DNA from: DP-36 sp036004365
GTDB taxonomy: Bacteria > Desulfobacterota > Binatia > UBA9968
Length of the DNA: 8,120 bases
Assembly (NCBI GenBank): GCA_036004365.1
Contig: DASYRN010000066.1
Coordinates: forward strand, 1-8,120
Direction of reading: 5' to 3'
Shown here: positions 1 through 6,047 of the stretch, one piece after another
Layout: the number at the start of each line of letters is the position of its first letter
Position numbering within the stretch: position 1 is the first letter of the stretch
Translations under genes and position numbers: made by a program
Notes under the pieces: generated by a model
Database searches by the model: none
What the model saw: only the letters and a program-made list of their open reading frames with translations
What the model was told of the DNA's origin: nothing

Positions 1-1027
1 AGGGCTCAACAGCCTTCCCCTCATGGCCGAGAAGCGACTTGTAAGGTTCCATTTCGTATTCGATGCTGAGCGAGGAGAGAGCCTGCTCGACTTCATGTTG
101 CACCGTTACAGGCCTGACCTGGGGTGGCGTGCGGATGTCTACGTACAGATGGCAAACGCCAGGGAAATAGTTGGGTCTATACGGCGCACCGCCTTCGATC
201 GCACCGATGTTGACCTTGGGATAGATTGGCCCGGTCGGCGATTTGTAGATGTATTTTTCTTCAAACCCCTCCGCCCATTTTTCCAAGCCTTCAATGATCT
301 TTGTCATTTTCACAATCGCGTTTAACTTCGCCATCGGATGTGTGGATCTCTTGGATCCCCAGGCGGCCTCGGCTTTGCCGAAGGTCGTGATCTTGATTTG
401 GACGACGCCCGTCTGGGTCCAGACGATATTCATGTCGGAGCCATCGGCCACCACGGCATAGTCGGAGTGCATGCCGTGAGTCAGAAGATGTCTCGTGCCG
501 ACACCTTCTCCGCGGTATTCTTTCGTCTGCCATGGTCCAATCGGTGTGCGAGAGATCTCGCCCACGACCGCAGCGAGAATGACGTCTCCTTTCAGTTTGA
601 TACCACTTTTCTTAAGCGCGTTTCCCGCCATCATGAAGGCTGCGATTCCTCCCTTCATATTGGAGACGCCGAGCCCGCAGACTTTCCCGTCCCGGATCGA
701 GCCTTTGAGTTCGGAATCGGGCTCGACATCGGCGACCATGCGGAGATCTTCTTGAGTTCCCGTGAAGCTCGTGTCCATGTGGCCATTGAAGCCGAGACTC
801 AATCCGCTGCCATTGCCTTTCAGGATGCCAACAGCGTTGGGTCGGTCCACCTCCACGTCTTGGCGGATCGGTTTGATACCCTTGGCTTGATACCAACTCA
901 AAATAAATTCCGCGATCGCCTTCTCCTGCCCCGTTGCGCTCGGGATGTTGACGAGATCGCATGCGAGCTGCGCTAGCTCATTGCTATCTATCTGCGCCAC
1001 GACTTTCTTTGCTGCTTCTTGATCCAT
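1..1027 (-). CDS. M20-family metallohydrolase (acetylornithine deacetylase/succinyl-diaminopimelate desuccinylase-like), C-terminus off the window
   Basis: Reading the minus strand from 1027 gives 342 codons without a stop, running off the left edge, so the C-terminal part is missing (the family usually has about 370-430 residues). M20 enzymes are zinc-dependent hydrolases that cleave amide bonds of small N-acyl or peptide-like substrates in the cytoplasm. The metal-binding motif GHMDT is at residues 82-86 (His83, Asp85). The second motif reads GLGVSNMKGG (118-127), so Asn123 replaces the usual bridging Asp. The catalytic Glu motif reads VVGEIS (154-159), a GE rather than EE pair. A dimerisation-type middle domain follows (about 204-310) with KVNIGAIEGG (271-280) and DIRTPP (297-302). 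I chose ATG 1027 because GAGGAG (about 1035-1040) lies 7-8 bases upstream; an in-frame ATG at 1033 sits too close to that site. The gene is divergent from the dienelactone hydrolase. The substrate cannot be told. Confidence 0.88.
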   Translation of the reverse strand, partial: MDQEAAKKVVAQIDSNELAQLACDLVNIPSATGQEKAIAEFILSWYQAKGIKPIRQDVEVDRPNAVGILKGNGSGLSLGFNGHMDTSFTGTQEDLRMVADVEPDSELKGSIRDGKVCGLGVSNMKGGIAAFMMAGNALKKSGIKLKGDVILAAVVGEISRTPIGPWQTKEYRGEGVGTRHLLTHGMHSDYAVVADGSDMNIVWTQTGVVQIKITTFGKAEAAWGSKRSTHPMAKLNAIVKMTKIIEGLEKWAEGFEEKYIYKSPTGPIYPKVNIGAIEGGAPYRPNYFPGVCHLYVDIRTPPQVRPVTVQHEVEQALSSLSIEYEMEPYKSLLGHEGKAVEP

Positions 1028-1050
1028 TAGCATCTCTCCTCGGACGGAAA

Positions 1051-1078
1051 AATATACTCAAGGCCTTGTTTGAGTCAA
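1051..1078 (-). promoter_or_regulatory. Sigma70-like promoter of the M20 gene
   Basis: On the minus strand TTGACT (1078-1073) and TATATT (1056-1051) are separated by 16 bases. Each matches the sigma70 consensus at 5 of 6 positions. Transcription would start near 1044, just upstream of the ribosome binding site, giving a leader of about 15-20 bases. The position is right for the M20 gene. This rests on consensus matching only. Confidence 0.5.
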
Positions 1079-1080
1079 AC
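1068..1080. promoter_or_regulatory. 13-bp palindrome, candidate operator in the divergent intergenic region
   Basis: GTTTGAGTCAAAC is a perfect 6-bp inverted repeat around a single central base. It covers the -35 box of the predicted M20 promoter and lies about 20 bases upstream of the weaker predicted promoter of the dienelactone hydrolase. A regulator bound here could control both genes. No regulator gene is adjacent within the window, so the role is inference. Confidence 0.35.
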
Positions 1081-1100
1081 CCATGCGCCGCAGAATGGAC

Positions 1101-1129
1101 TTGAAAAATTCACGGCGCCTGTCTAAACA
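1101..1129 (+). promoter_or_regulatory. Possible sigma70-like promoter of the dienelactone hydrolase gene
   Basis: TTGAAA (1101-1106) and TAAACA (1124-1129) are 17 bases apart. The -35 matches consensus at 5 of 6 positions, but the -10 matches only at 3 of 6. It would give a leader of about 20 bases before ATG 1159. Weak evidence. Confidence 0.3.
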
Positions 1130-1158
1130 GGGTAGCAGTTTCCAGAGGGAGGCACGAC

Positions 1159-1956
1159 ATGCTTACAAAGGTTCGAATAGACAACCGGATGGATGGCTTT
1201 CTCGGCCGCCCCAGCGGCGGAGGTAAGCGGCCCGCGGTGATCCATCTTCACGAGCGCTATGGCATCGTCAATCACACCACGGACCTCGCGGAGAAGCTGG
1301 TTGAAGCCGGCTATGTTGCCATCGTCCCGGATTTTTTCTCCCGTTTCACAGGCGACCGCGAGGCGCTGGCGCGTGGTGACGCCCGCGCTGAGCTTAGCGA
1401 CGAGCAAGTGCTCCAGGACGTAGACGCGACGGTGGCCTATTTGCGGGGCCTGCCGGATGTAGACGCCAGACGGATCGGCATGATCGGCGTTTGCCAGACT
1501 GGACGGCAACCGCTTTTGGTGTCGGCCTATCGTGACTATCTCTCCGCAGTCGTGGTGTTGTATGGCGCGGTCTACAATGCTGACTGGGAATCCCACCCGC
1601 TCCGTCGGGAGCCGATCGACAGACTGATGGAGAAAATCTCCTGCCCGGTACAAGGGATTTTTGGCGAACTCGATAACCTCATCCCCTTGCATAATATCGT
1701 TCGGATGTGCAGCGTCCTGGCCCAGGCGAAGAAGAGCTTCGACGTCCGAGTCTATGCCGATGCGCCCCATGGCTTTCTCAATGACACGATGCCGGGGCGC
1801 TATCGCGCGGCCCAGGCCGAAGCCGCCTGGGGACAGATAGTTTCTTTCCTGGACGCAACCCTCAACGGGAGATGGAACAAAGAGCGGATCATCTGGCGCT
1901 TTGAGAGCGATAGTTCGATCCACTATGATTTTACCAAGAACAAGCGTTGGGAGTAG
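1159..1956 (+). CDS. Dienelactone hydrolase family protein
   Basis: This 265-residue protein is an alpha/beta hydrolase of the dienelactone hydrolase family, the usual length for the family. Founding members open dienelactone (carboxymethylenebutenolide) in chlorocatechol degradation; many relatives act on other esters or lactones. The triad is clear: nucleophile Cys112 in GVCQTG (110-115), Asp172 in GELDNLIP (169-176) and His204 in APHGF (202-206). The HERYG motif (31-35) carries the conserved Glu32 that orients the Cys. No signal peptide is seen, so the enzyme is cytoplasmic. GAGGGAGG (1145-1152) lies 6 bases before ATG 1159. The nucleophile motif has Thr where most relatives have the first Gly of GxCxGG. 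The gene is divergent from the M20 hydrolase and 93 bases upstream of a permease gene. The substrate is unknown. A long open frame on the opposite strand is judged a shadow. Confidence 0.9.
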   Translation: MLTKVRIDNRMDGFLGRPSGGGKRPAVIHLHERYGIVNHTTDLAEKLVEAGYVAIVPDFFSRFTGDREALARGDARAELSDEQVLQDVDATVAYLRGLPDVDARRIGMIGVCQTGRQPLLVSAYRDYLSAVVVLYGAVYNADWESHPLRREPIDRLMEKISCPVQGIFGELDNLIPLHNIVRMCSVLAQAKKSFDVRVYADAPHGFLNDTMPGRYRAAQAEAAWGQIVSFLDATLNGRWNKERIIWRFESDSSIHYDFTKNKRWE

Positions 1957-1968
1957 GTAGACCGAGGC

Positions 1969-1996
1969 TTGACACGTAGGGTGGCTGCTGCATAGA
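1969..1996 (+). promoter_or_regulatory. Possible sigma70-like promoter of the permease gene run
   Basis: A perfect TTGACA (1969-1974) is followed after 16 bases by CATAGA (1991-1996), which matches the -10 consensus at 3 of 6 positions. It begins 13 bases after the dienelactone hydrolase stop and would give a leader of about 45 bases before the permease start. Only the -35 is strong. Confidence 0.35.
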
Positions 1997-2038
1997 GTCG
2001 GTTCCCACCAAGAGAAGAGGTCAGTACGGCGCAACAGC

Positions 2039-2042
2039 AGGA
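2039..2042 (+). promoter_or_regulatory. Shine-Dalgarno site supporting a TTG start
   Basis: AGGA lies 7 bases before TTG 2050. The competing in-frame ATG at 2107 has no comparable site, so the TTG start is preferred for the permease. Confidence 0.5.
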
Positions 2043-2049
2043 TACATCC

Positions 2050-2874
2050 TTGCCCCCCGACGTTTTGCCTGTCGGTGAAGTACCGCCACGTCTTGCCGGC
2101 AGTTGGATGGCAAGGCTCCGAGCGATCGCAAGCAAAGGGCTTGGCCTCTTTGGGATCCTCGCCTTTTTTCTCGCGTGGGAGGTTGCTAGCCAGACCCACC
2201 TTCTGAATCCTTTTTACTTCCCGCCCGTTAGCCAGATCATCGCCAAGGGTATTGAAATGTTTACCAGTGGGTTGATCTGGGAGCACATGATATTTAGTCT
2301 CACCAATTTTTCTGTTGGTCTCATTACAGCCACGATTGTCGGAGTGCTGCTTGGAATCCCCATGGGTTGGTACAAAGGGATCAGCAGGACTTTGGACCCC
2401 CTTCTGTCGGGTATCTATGCGACGCCGCTCATTGCCCTCCTTCCCCTGATCATCATGCTTTTTGGTCTCGGGGCCGTCTCCAAAATTGTTATGACTTTTC
2501 TCGCCGCGGTTTTTCCGGTTCTCATCAATACCATGATCGGTATCGCCAATACGGACGTTAATCTCGTCAAAATGTCGCGTTCCTTCGGAGCCAGCGATGC
2601 AACTATCTTCCGAAAAGTTTCCCTGCCGGGCTCGCTCCCTTACATCGTGGCGGGAGTGAGGGTGGCTTTGGGCAGAGCCTTGGTCTATATCGTGGTGGCC
2701 GAGCAGTACGGCGCAGCCATGGGTTTGGGATATCTCAGCTCGGTAGCCGCGCAGCGCTTTCAGATTGCAGCAATGTTTGCTCCTATTGTGATTATAGCGT
2801 GTCTGGGCGCAGGTTTGACGGAGTTGTTCAAGGCCGTCGAGAGGAGGCTGGACAATTGGAAGCCATCCAAATGA
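2050..2874 (+). CDS. ABC transporter permease, TauC/SsuC type (BPD_transp_1 fold)
   Basis: The 274-residue protein has about six hydrophobic segments (near 30-46, 86-105, 122-142, 145-163, 205-222 and 240-258). This is the usual layout for inner-membrane permeases of the taurine/sulfonate/nitrate importer family. The cytoplasmic EAA loop, which docks the ATPase, is recognisable at about 176-203: SRSFGASDATIFRKVSLPGS leads into PYIVAGVR. Two such subunits would form the channel for a substrate delivered by a periplasmic binding protein. TTG 2050 is chosen for the AGGA 7 bases upstream; ATG 2107 (residue 20) is the alternative and loses only a hydrophilic N-terminus. A binding-protein gene follows after 95 bases. 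Neither the flanking genes nor any frame I checked encode the cognate ATPase. Substrate unknown. Confidence 0.9.
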   Translation: MPPDVLPVGEVPPRLAGSWMARLRAIASKGLGLFGILAFFLAWEVASQTHLLNPFYFPPVSQIIAKGIEMFTSGLIWEHMIFSLTNFSVGLITATIVGVLLGIPMGWYKGISRTLDPLLSGIYATPLIALLPLIIMLFGLGAVSKIVMTFLAAVFPVLINTMIGIANTDVNLVKMSRSFGASDATIFRKVSLPGSLPYIVAGVRVALGRALVYIVVAEQYGAAMGLGYLSSVAAQRFQIAAMFAPIVIIACLGAGLTELFKAVERRLDNWKPSK

Positions 2875-2969
2875 TTTTCGCCTACTCGGTTCTGGTATAT
2901 TCGTTAATCGAAATCCGTCGTTGTCGCAACTGAGCCATAATGAGTAAATAACAACAGCGGAGGTAGCTC

Positions 2970-3983
2970 ATGGAATCTAGGACGATTTTCCGATCCGATC
3001 CTTTCCGGCTGGTTGGTTTGTTGCTCGGGATAATTTTGCCTATCCTCACGCTGTCCAAAGTTAGCGCTCAGACGGTCAAAATGACCGTAGGTCAAACCGG
3101 GATGAATCCCGGGACAAGCCTCTATTTCATCGCACAAAAAGAGAATCTCTTTGCCAAGCATGGCCTTGATGTGAACATCGTTCAGACGAGCACGGCCAAT
3201 GCGGTCCAGGCCATGCTCAGCGGGACCATGCAGATCTCCACCGGATCCGGGGCTGCCGCATTCGTCACGGCAACCCTGGAAGGTGCGCCACCCTTCATGG
3301 TGGTCTCTTCGTGGATGAACGTGTTCCCTTATAAGGTGATGGTGCACAAGGATATAAAAAAGCCAGAGGATCTCAAAGGAAAAACGGGCCATATCGGTGC
3401 TCCCTTCGGAACGATTCCCGATACGGCACTCAGATTCGCATTGACCAAGTTGGGTCTGAACCCCGAGAAAGATGTCAAACTGATCCAGCTCCCTCGACCG
3501 GATACGCCGACGATCTTGGCCCATATGGAAAGGGGAGATGCCCAGTTTGGACCTCTAGCCCCTCCCTTTGACCGCATGGCCGAGAAGCGCGGGTTTCGCG
3601 CGCTGATTTCCCTCCCGGACTTGGGAATTGCTTGGCAGCAAAATGGAGAATGGCTGCAGAGATCCTATGCGCAAAAAAATCGTGACACCGTGTTGCGTTT
3701 CGTGCGAGTCATCGCCGATGCTATGAGGGTTTACTACGACCAGAAGGAAAAGACGATTACCTATCTCATGGAGTTCTTAGGGAGCGATCGTGAGGACACG
3801 GAGTACGCCTATGAGGCCTTTAAAAAGTGGGCAGACCGTACTCCGAGGCCTAACGCGGAGAGCATCCGCACTACTCTCGACGCGATCAAGCAAAAAACCC
3901 CTAAGGCGGCATCGGCCGATCCTGCGTCTTTTATCGACACAAGCTTGGTGGAGCAGTTGGTGAAGGAAGGGTATTTCAAATAG
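2970..3983 (+). CDS. ABC transporter substrate-binding protein, NMT1/TauA-like
   Basis: This 337-residue protein has a signal peptide: a hydrophobic core at about 14-29 and a likely cleavage after VSA (31-33). The mature part begins with a beta strand (VKMTVGQTG), followed by LYFIAQKENLFAKHGLDV (51-68), the typical first-lobe pattern of the NMT1/THI5 and taurine/sulfonate-binding family. The hinge-region motif PEDLKGKTGHIG (132-143) and the stretch ALTKLGLNPEKDVKLIQLP (156-174) also fit. It would capture a small ligand in the periplasm and deliver it to a permease, most simply the one encoded 95 bases upstream. GCGGAGGT (2957-2964) lies 5 bases before ATG 2970. Ligands in this family include nitrate, taurine, alkanesulfonates, aromatic acids and pyrimidine precursors; nothing here selects one. 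Confidence 0.88.
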   Translation: MESRTIFRSDPFRLVGLLLGIILPILTLSKVSAQTVKMTVGQTGMNPGTSLYFIAQKENLFAKHGLDVNIVQTSTANAVQAMLSGTMQISTGSGAAAFVTATLEGAPPFMVVSSWMNVFPYKVMVHKDIKKPEDLKGKTGHIGAPFGTIPDTALRFALTKLGLNPEKDVKLIQLPRPDTPTILAHMERGDAQFGPLAPPFDRMAEKRGFRALISLPDLGIAWQQNGEWLQRSYAQKNRDTVLRFVRVIADAMRVYYDQKEKTITYLMEFLGSDREDTEYAYEAFKKWADRTPRPNAESIRTTLDAIKQKTPKAASADPASFIDTSLVEQLVKEGYFK

Positions 3984-4034
3984 TTCTGAGCCGGGGAAAA
4001 GACGCGACAACAAAGATTCAGCCGTGAACCGTTG

Positions 4035-4050
4035 TGTGACATTGGTCACG
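4035..4050. promoter_or_regulatory. CRP/FNR-like palindrome upstream of the small exported protein gene
   Basis: TGTGACATTGGTCACG has the TGTGA-N6-TCAC layout of CRP-family sites, missing only the final A. The same bases can form a 7-bp stem (one G-U pair) with a 4-base loop. It lies 31 bases before ATG 4081. It could be an operator or an RNA hairpin in the leader; neither is shown. Confidence 0.3.
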
Positions 4051-4068
4051 CGCCTTGCGGGGAGGTAC

Positions 4069-4074
4069 GGAGGG
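4069..4074 (+). promoter_or_regulatory. Shine-Dalgarno site deciding the start at 4081
   Basis: GGAGGG lies 6 bases before ATG 4081. This and the MKKAVL-type signal peptide argue against the upstream in-frame GTG at 4024. Confidence 0.7.
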
Positions 4075-4080
4075 CGAAAA

Positions 4081-4716
4081 ATGAAGAAAGCCGTTTTGAC
4101 GTTCATCATAGCCACTTCAATGTCTCTTATACTGCCTTGCATGTCCTCGGCCCAGCAAGCGGATGCGCCTGTTTACAAAGACGGAGACTGGTGGCGAGTC
4201 AAGGTAGACGTGGCGCGGCCCGTTGGAGTCTCAGTGAGTGGGCCTCAGTTGGGAGGGTTCCCGGAATACATCGTGAGAGCAGAAAAGGGTACTTTCAAAG
4301 TCTTCGGTGTTAGAGACGATCAACAGAAAGAGCTGGATGGAGCTACCCTCGTTTCGCTTCTCTTCGGTAAACCAGGATGGAGGGGTGAACTCCTCAGATT
4401 CCCTATTCGTGTAGGTCTTTCTTGGTCGGGCCACTTCCCGTTACAGATGCCGGGTGTCCAACGCCAGGAGTCGGCACAGTATGAAGTCCAATCGTGGGAG
4501 AAAGTTAAGACCCTAAAGAGTGAGTTCGAGGCGTTCAAGATTGTGATGACAGTTCCCGAAAGAAAGGGGAAGGTGGGGACATTACCGGGAAGGATGACGA
4601 CCTATTACTATGCGCCGCAAGTGAAAGCTATCGTCTACCTGCGCGAGGAATCACTTCCTAAAGCCCAAGACGCTCTGACGACGTCTACGCTTGTCGATTT
4701 CCAGGTGAGTTCATAA
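4081..4716 (+). CDS. Exported protein of unknown function with a domain shared with the 6048-7199 lipoprotein
   Basis: I do not recognise this 211-residue protein as a named family. It starts with a classic signal peptide (Lys2, Lys3, a hydrophobic core to about 20, likely cleavage after MSSA at 21-24), so it is exported. The mature part is rich in predicted beta strands. Landmarks are YKDGDWW (32-38), RFPIRVGLSW (106-115), SEFEAFKI (147-154) and YYYAPQVKAIVYL (175-187). The same series, with similar order and spacing, occurs twice in the lipoprotein encoded at 6048-7199. It resembles the DUF3108/TapB-like pattern of FPL-x-VGKxW, VPAGxFEAFKI and WYxPxVK; that assignment is from memory. The gene lies between two ABC binding-protein genes, 97 bases after one and 44 before the other, so it may be an accessory periplasmic part of that system. 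Confidence 0.78.
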   Translation: MKKAVLTFIIATSMSLILPCMSSAQQADAPVYKDGDWWRVKVDVARPVGVSVSGPQLGGFPEYIVRAEKGTFKVFGVRDDQQKELDGATLVSLLFGKPGWRGELLRFPIRVGLSWSGHFPLQMPGVQRQESAQYEVQSWEKVKTLKSEFEAFKIVMTVPERKGKVGTLPGRMTTYYYAPQVKAIVYLREESLPKAQDALTTSTLVDFQVSS

Positions 4717-4760
4717 CGCGTGGGCGCCATGACGTAGCCCATAAAAGCCCAGGAGAATCT

Positions 4761-5780
4761 ATGAACCATAACCAACGTTACAGACATCGCAGCCTAGCTT
4801 GTGCCGCTACACTTTTTCTTCTTGTCATCCGATGGGTAGGTGTCGAGGCGCAGGAAAGAGTCAAGGTTCTCTACAGCTCTACAGATACACTGAACGCGAT
4901 TTGGACCGTCGCCCAGGACGCGGGCTTCTACAAAAAGCACGGTCTGGATGCTGAGGTCGTCTACATCGGGAGCACCACAATCGCCGTTTCTGCGATCATG
5001 TCTCAGGACATTCATGTGGGCAACGCCGCGGGCAGCGGGGTCGCGAACGCGGCGGTCCGGGGAGCGGACGTGGTGAGCGTCGCCTGCATGATCAATACCC
5101 TAGCCTACGAGCTCGTTGTCCTGGATAGCATCAAGTCTGCCGAAGATCTAAAAGGGAAGGCCATCGGAATCAGCCGCTTTGGCAGCGTGTCGGATGTGGC
5201 AGCGCGGGAGCTGTTGAAGGGGCTCGGGTTGAGACCGATGGAAGACGTCAAGATCTTGCAGGTTGGAGGCGCTTCGGAGCGCGCGGCGGGACTCAGCCGC
5301 GGAGTCATCGCCGGATTTCCTTCTCCTCCGGGAAATGTCCATCTCATCCCCGGAGGGCTGCCGCATCGGATCCTGGCCAATATGGGCGACTTACCACAGC
5401 CGTATCCCTTGCCCTTCATATGCGCGGTGACGACAAAGAGCTACTTGGCGAAGAAACGAGACACTGTGAAAAGAACCGTCATGGCTCTGATCGAGGCGTC
5501 GCATTACTTCAAGACCAACAAAGAGGGAACGCAAAAAATCGTTGCTAAATATCTCCGCGGTGCAAACAAGCCCTACCTGGAAAGTTCGTACCAGTCCACG
5601 ATGAAGATGCTGGAGCGCGTGCCCTATACCACGCGAGAGGGGATGAAAATCCAGCTCGATGAAGCCCTAAAGCAGACTCCCGGGAGCAAGGTAACGGTTG
5701 ACAATCTGATCGACGACAGTATCGTGCGCGAGCTCGAGAAGGAAGGCTTCATCGATAAAGTGTACGGGAAAAGCCGCTGA
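4761..5780 (+). CDS. ABC transporter substrate-binding protein, NMT1/TauA-like (second copy)
   Basis: A 339-residue protein with a signal peptide (basic N-terminus to Arg10, hydrophobic core about 12-24, likely cleavage after VEA at 28-30). The mature sequence starts with the strand VKVLYSS and then AQDAGFYKKHGLDAEVVYIG (51-70), the hallmark first segment of NMT1/THI5-like binding proteins. SAEDLKGKAIGISRFGSVSD (125-144) followed by an ARELLKGLGL helix matches the ligand-binding region of the family. AGGAG (4751-4755) lies 5 bases before ATG 4761. It shares the family layout with the 2970-3983 protein but differs at most positions, so the two look like old paralogues with different ligands rather than a recent duplication. 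It follows the small exported protein gene by 44 bases and is probably cotranscribed. The partner permease could be the single one in this window or one elsewhere. Confidence 0.87.
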   Translation: MNHNQRYRHRSLACAATLFLLVIRWVGVEAQERVKVLYSSTDTLNAIWTVAQDAGFYKKHGLDAEVVYIGSTTIAVSAIMSQDIHVGNAAGSGVANAAVRGADVVSVACMINTLAYELVVLDSIKSAEDLKGKAIGISRFGSVSDVAARELLKGLGLRPMEDVKILQVGGASERAAGLSRGVIAGFPSPPGNVHLIPGGLPHRILANMGDLPQPYPLPFICAVTTKSYLAKKRDTVKRTVMALIEASHYFKTNKEGTQKIVAKYLRGANKPYLESSYQSTMKMLERVPYTTREGMKIQLDEALKQTPGSKVTVDNLIDDSIVRELEKEGFIDKVYGKSR

Positions 5781-5824
5781 GCCCTTGTAAGGGGTCGGAA
5801 CACGGTTGTTTCACGCCAGATCCA

Positions 5825-5935
5825 TCAACGCTTCCTCCTCTGCAAGGCCTCAGGGTTCACAGCTCGGGTGAGCTTCCCATCCATGTAGTTCAATATATTC
5901 ACCGCGTTTTCCGCAAAGCCGTGAAAAGCCGGCGT
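5825..5935 (-). pseudogene. Remnant: C-terminal end of a D-2-hydroxyacid dehydrogenase-like gene
   Basis: On the minus strand a frame ending at the TGA 5827-5825 reads TPAFHGFAENAVNILNYMDG and then KLTRAVNPEALQRRKR. In D-isomer-specific 2-hydroxyacid dehydrogenases a TPH motif is followed, after a helix, by an ENxxxYLxGKPxxVVNPEVL-type C-terminus; this piece looks like that end with part of the helix missing. The frame stays open to the right (past 6047), but I recognise nothing of the family there, so the gene is truncated. A matching N-terminal piece lies at 7818-7862 on the same strand. Assignment is from memory of the family. Confidence 0.5.
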
Positions 5936-6034
5936 CTGTCGGCCAACCGAGATTGAGAGCGGTGATCTCGTCGTGGGGAGATCCTTCTCGCTGGTAGGTG
6001 GTGTACCGACAGATGGGGGCTTAAAGACAGAAAT

Positions 6035-6040
6035 AAGGAG
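6035..6040 (+). promoter_or_regulatory. Shine-Dalgarno site deciding the start at 6048
   Basis: AAGGAG lies 7 bases before ATG 6048. With this start the lipoprotein signal sits at the expected distance from the N-terminus, whereas the upstream in-frame GTG at 5973 would bury it. Confidence 0.7.
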
Positions 6041-6047
6041 AAGTCCT

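Noticed and set aside
338..976. A 212-codon plus-strand open frame at the left edge
   Set aside because: It is antisense to the M20 hydrolase, which has clear motifs, start and promoter. No family resemblance in this frame.
1123..2286. A 387-codon minus-strand open frame opposite the dienelactone hydrolase and the permease start
   Set aside because: It has no recognisable family pattern and covers a plus-strand gene with a complete catalytic triad and good ribosome binding site. It is a shadow of GC-rich coding sequence.
2904..3524. A 206-codon minus-strand open frame
   Set aside because: It lies opposite a binding protein with signal peptide and family motifs; the translation looks like random Arg/Gly/His-rich sequence.
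4024..4080. GTG 4024 as start of the small exported protein
   Set aside because: The signal peptide and GGAGGG site both point to ATG 4081.
5781..5800. CCCT-TGTA-AGGG hairpin just after the second binding-protein stop, as a terminator
   Set aside because: The stem is four base pairs and there is no T run.
5973..6047. GTG 5973 as start of the lipoprotein gene
   Set aside because: No good ribosome binding site, and it would place 25 residues before the lipoprotein signal. ATG 6048 has AAGGAG at 7 bases.
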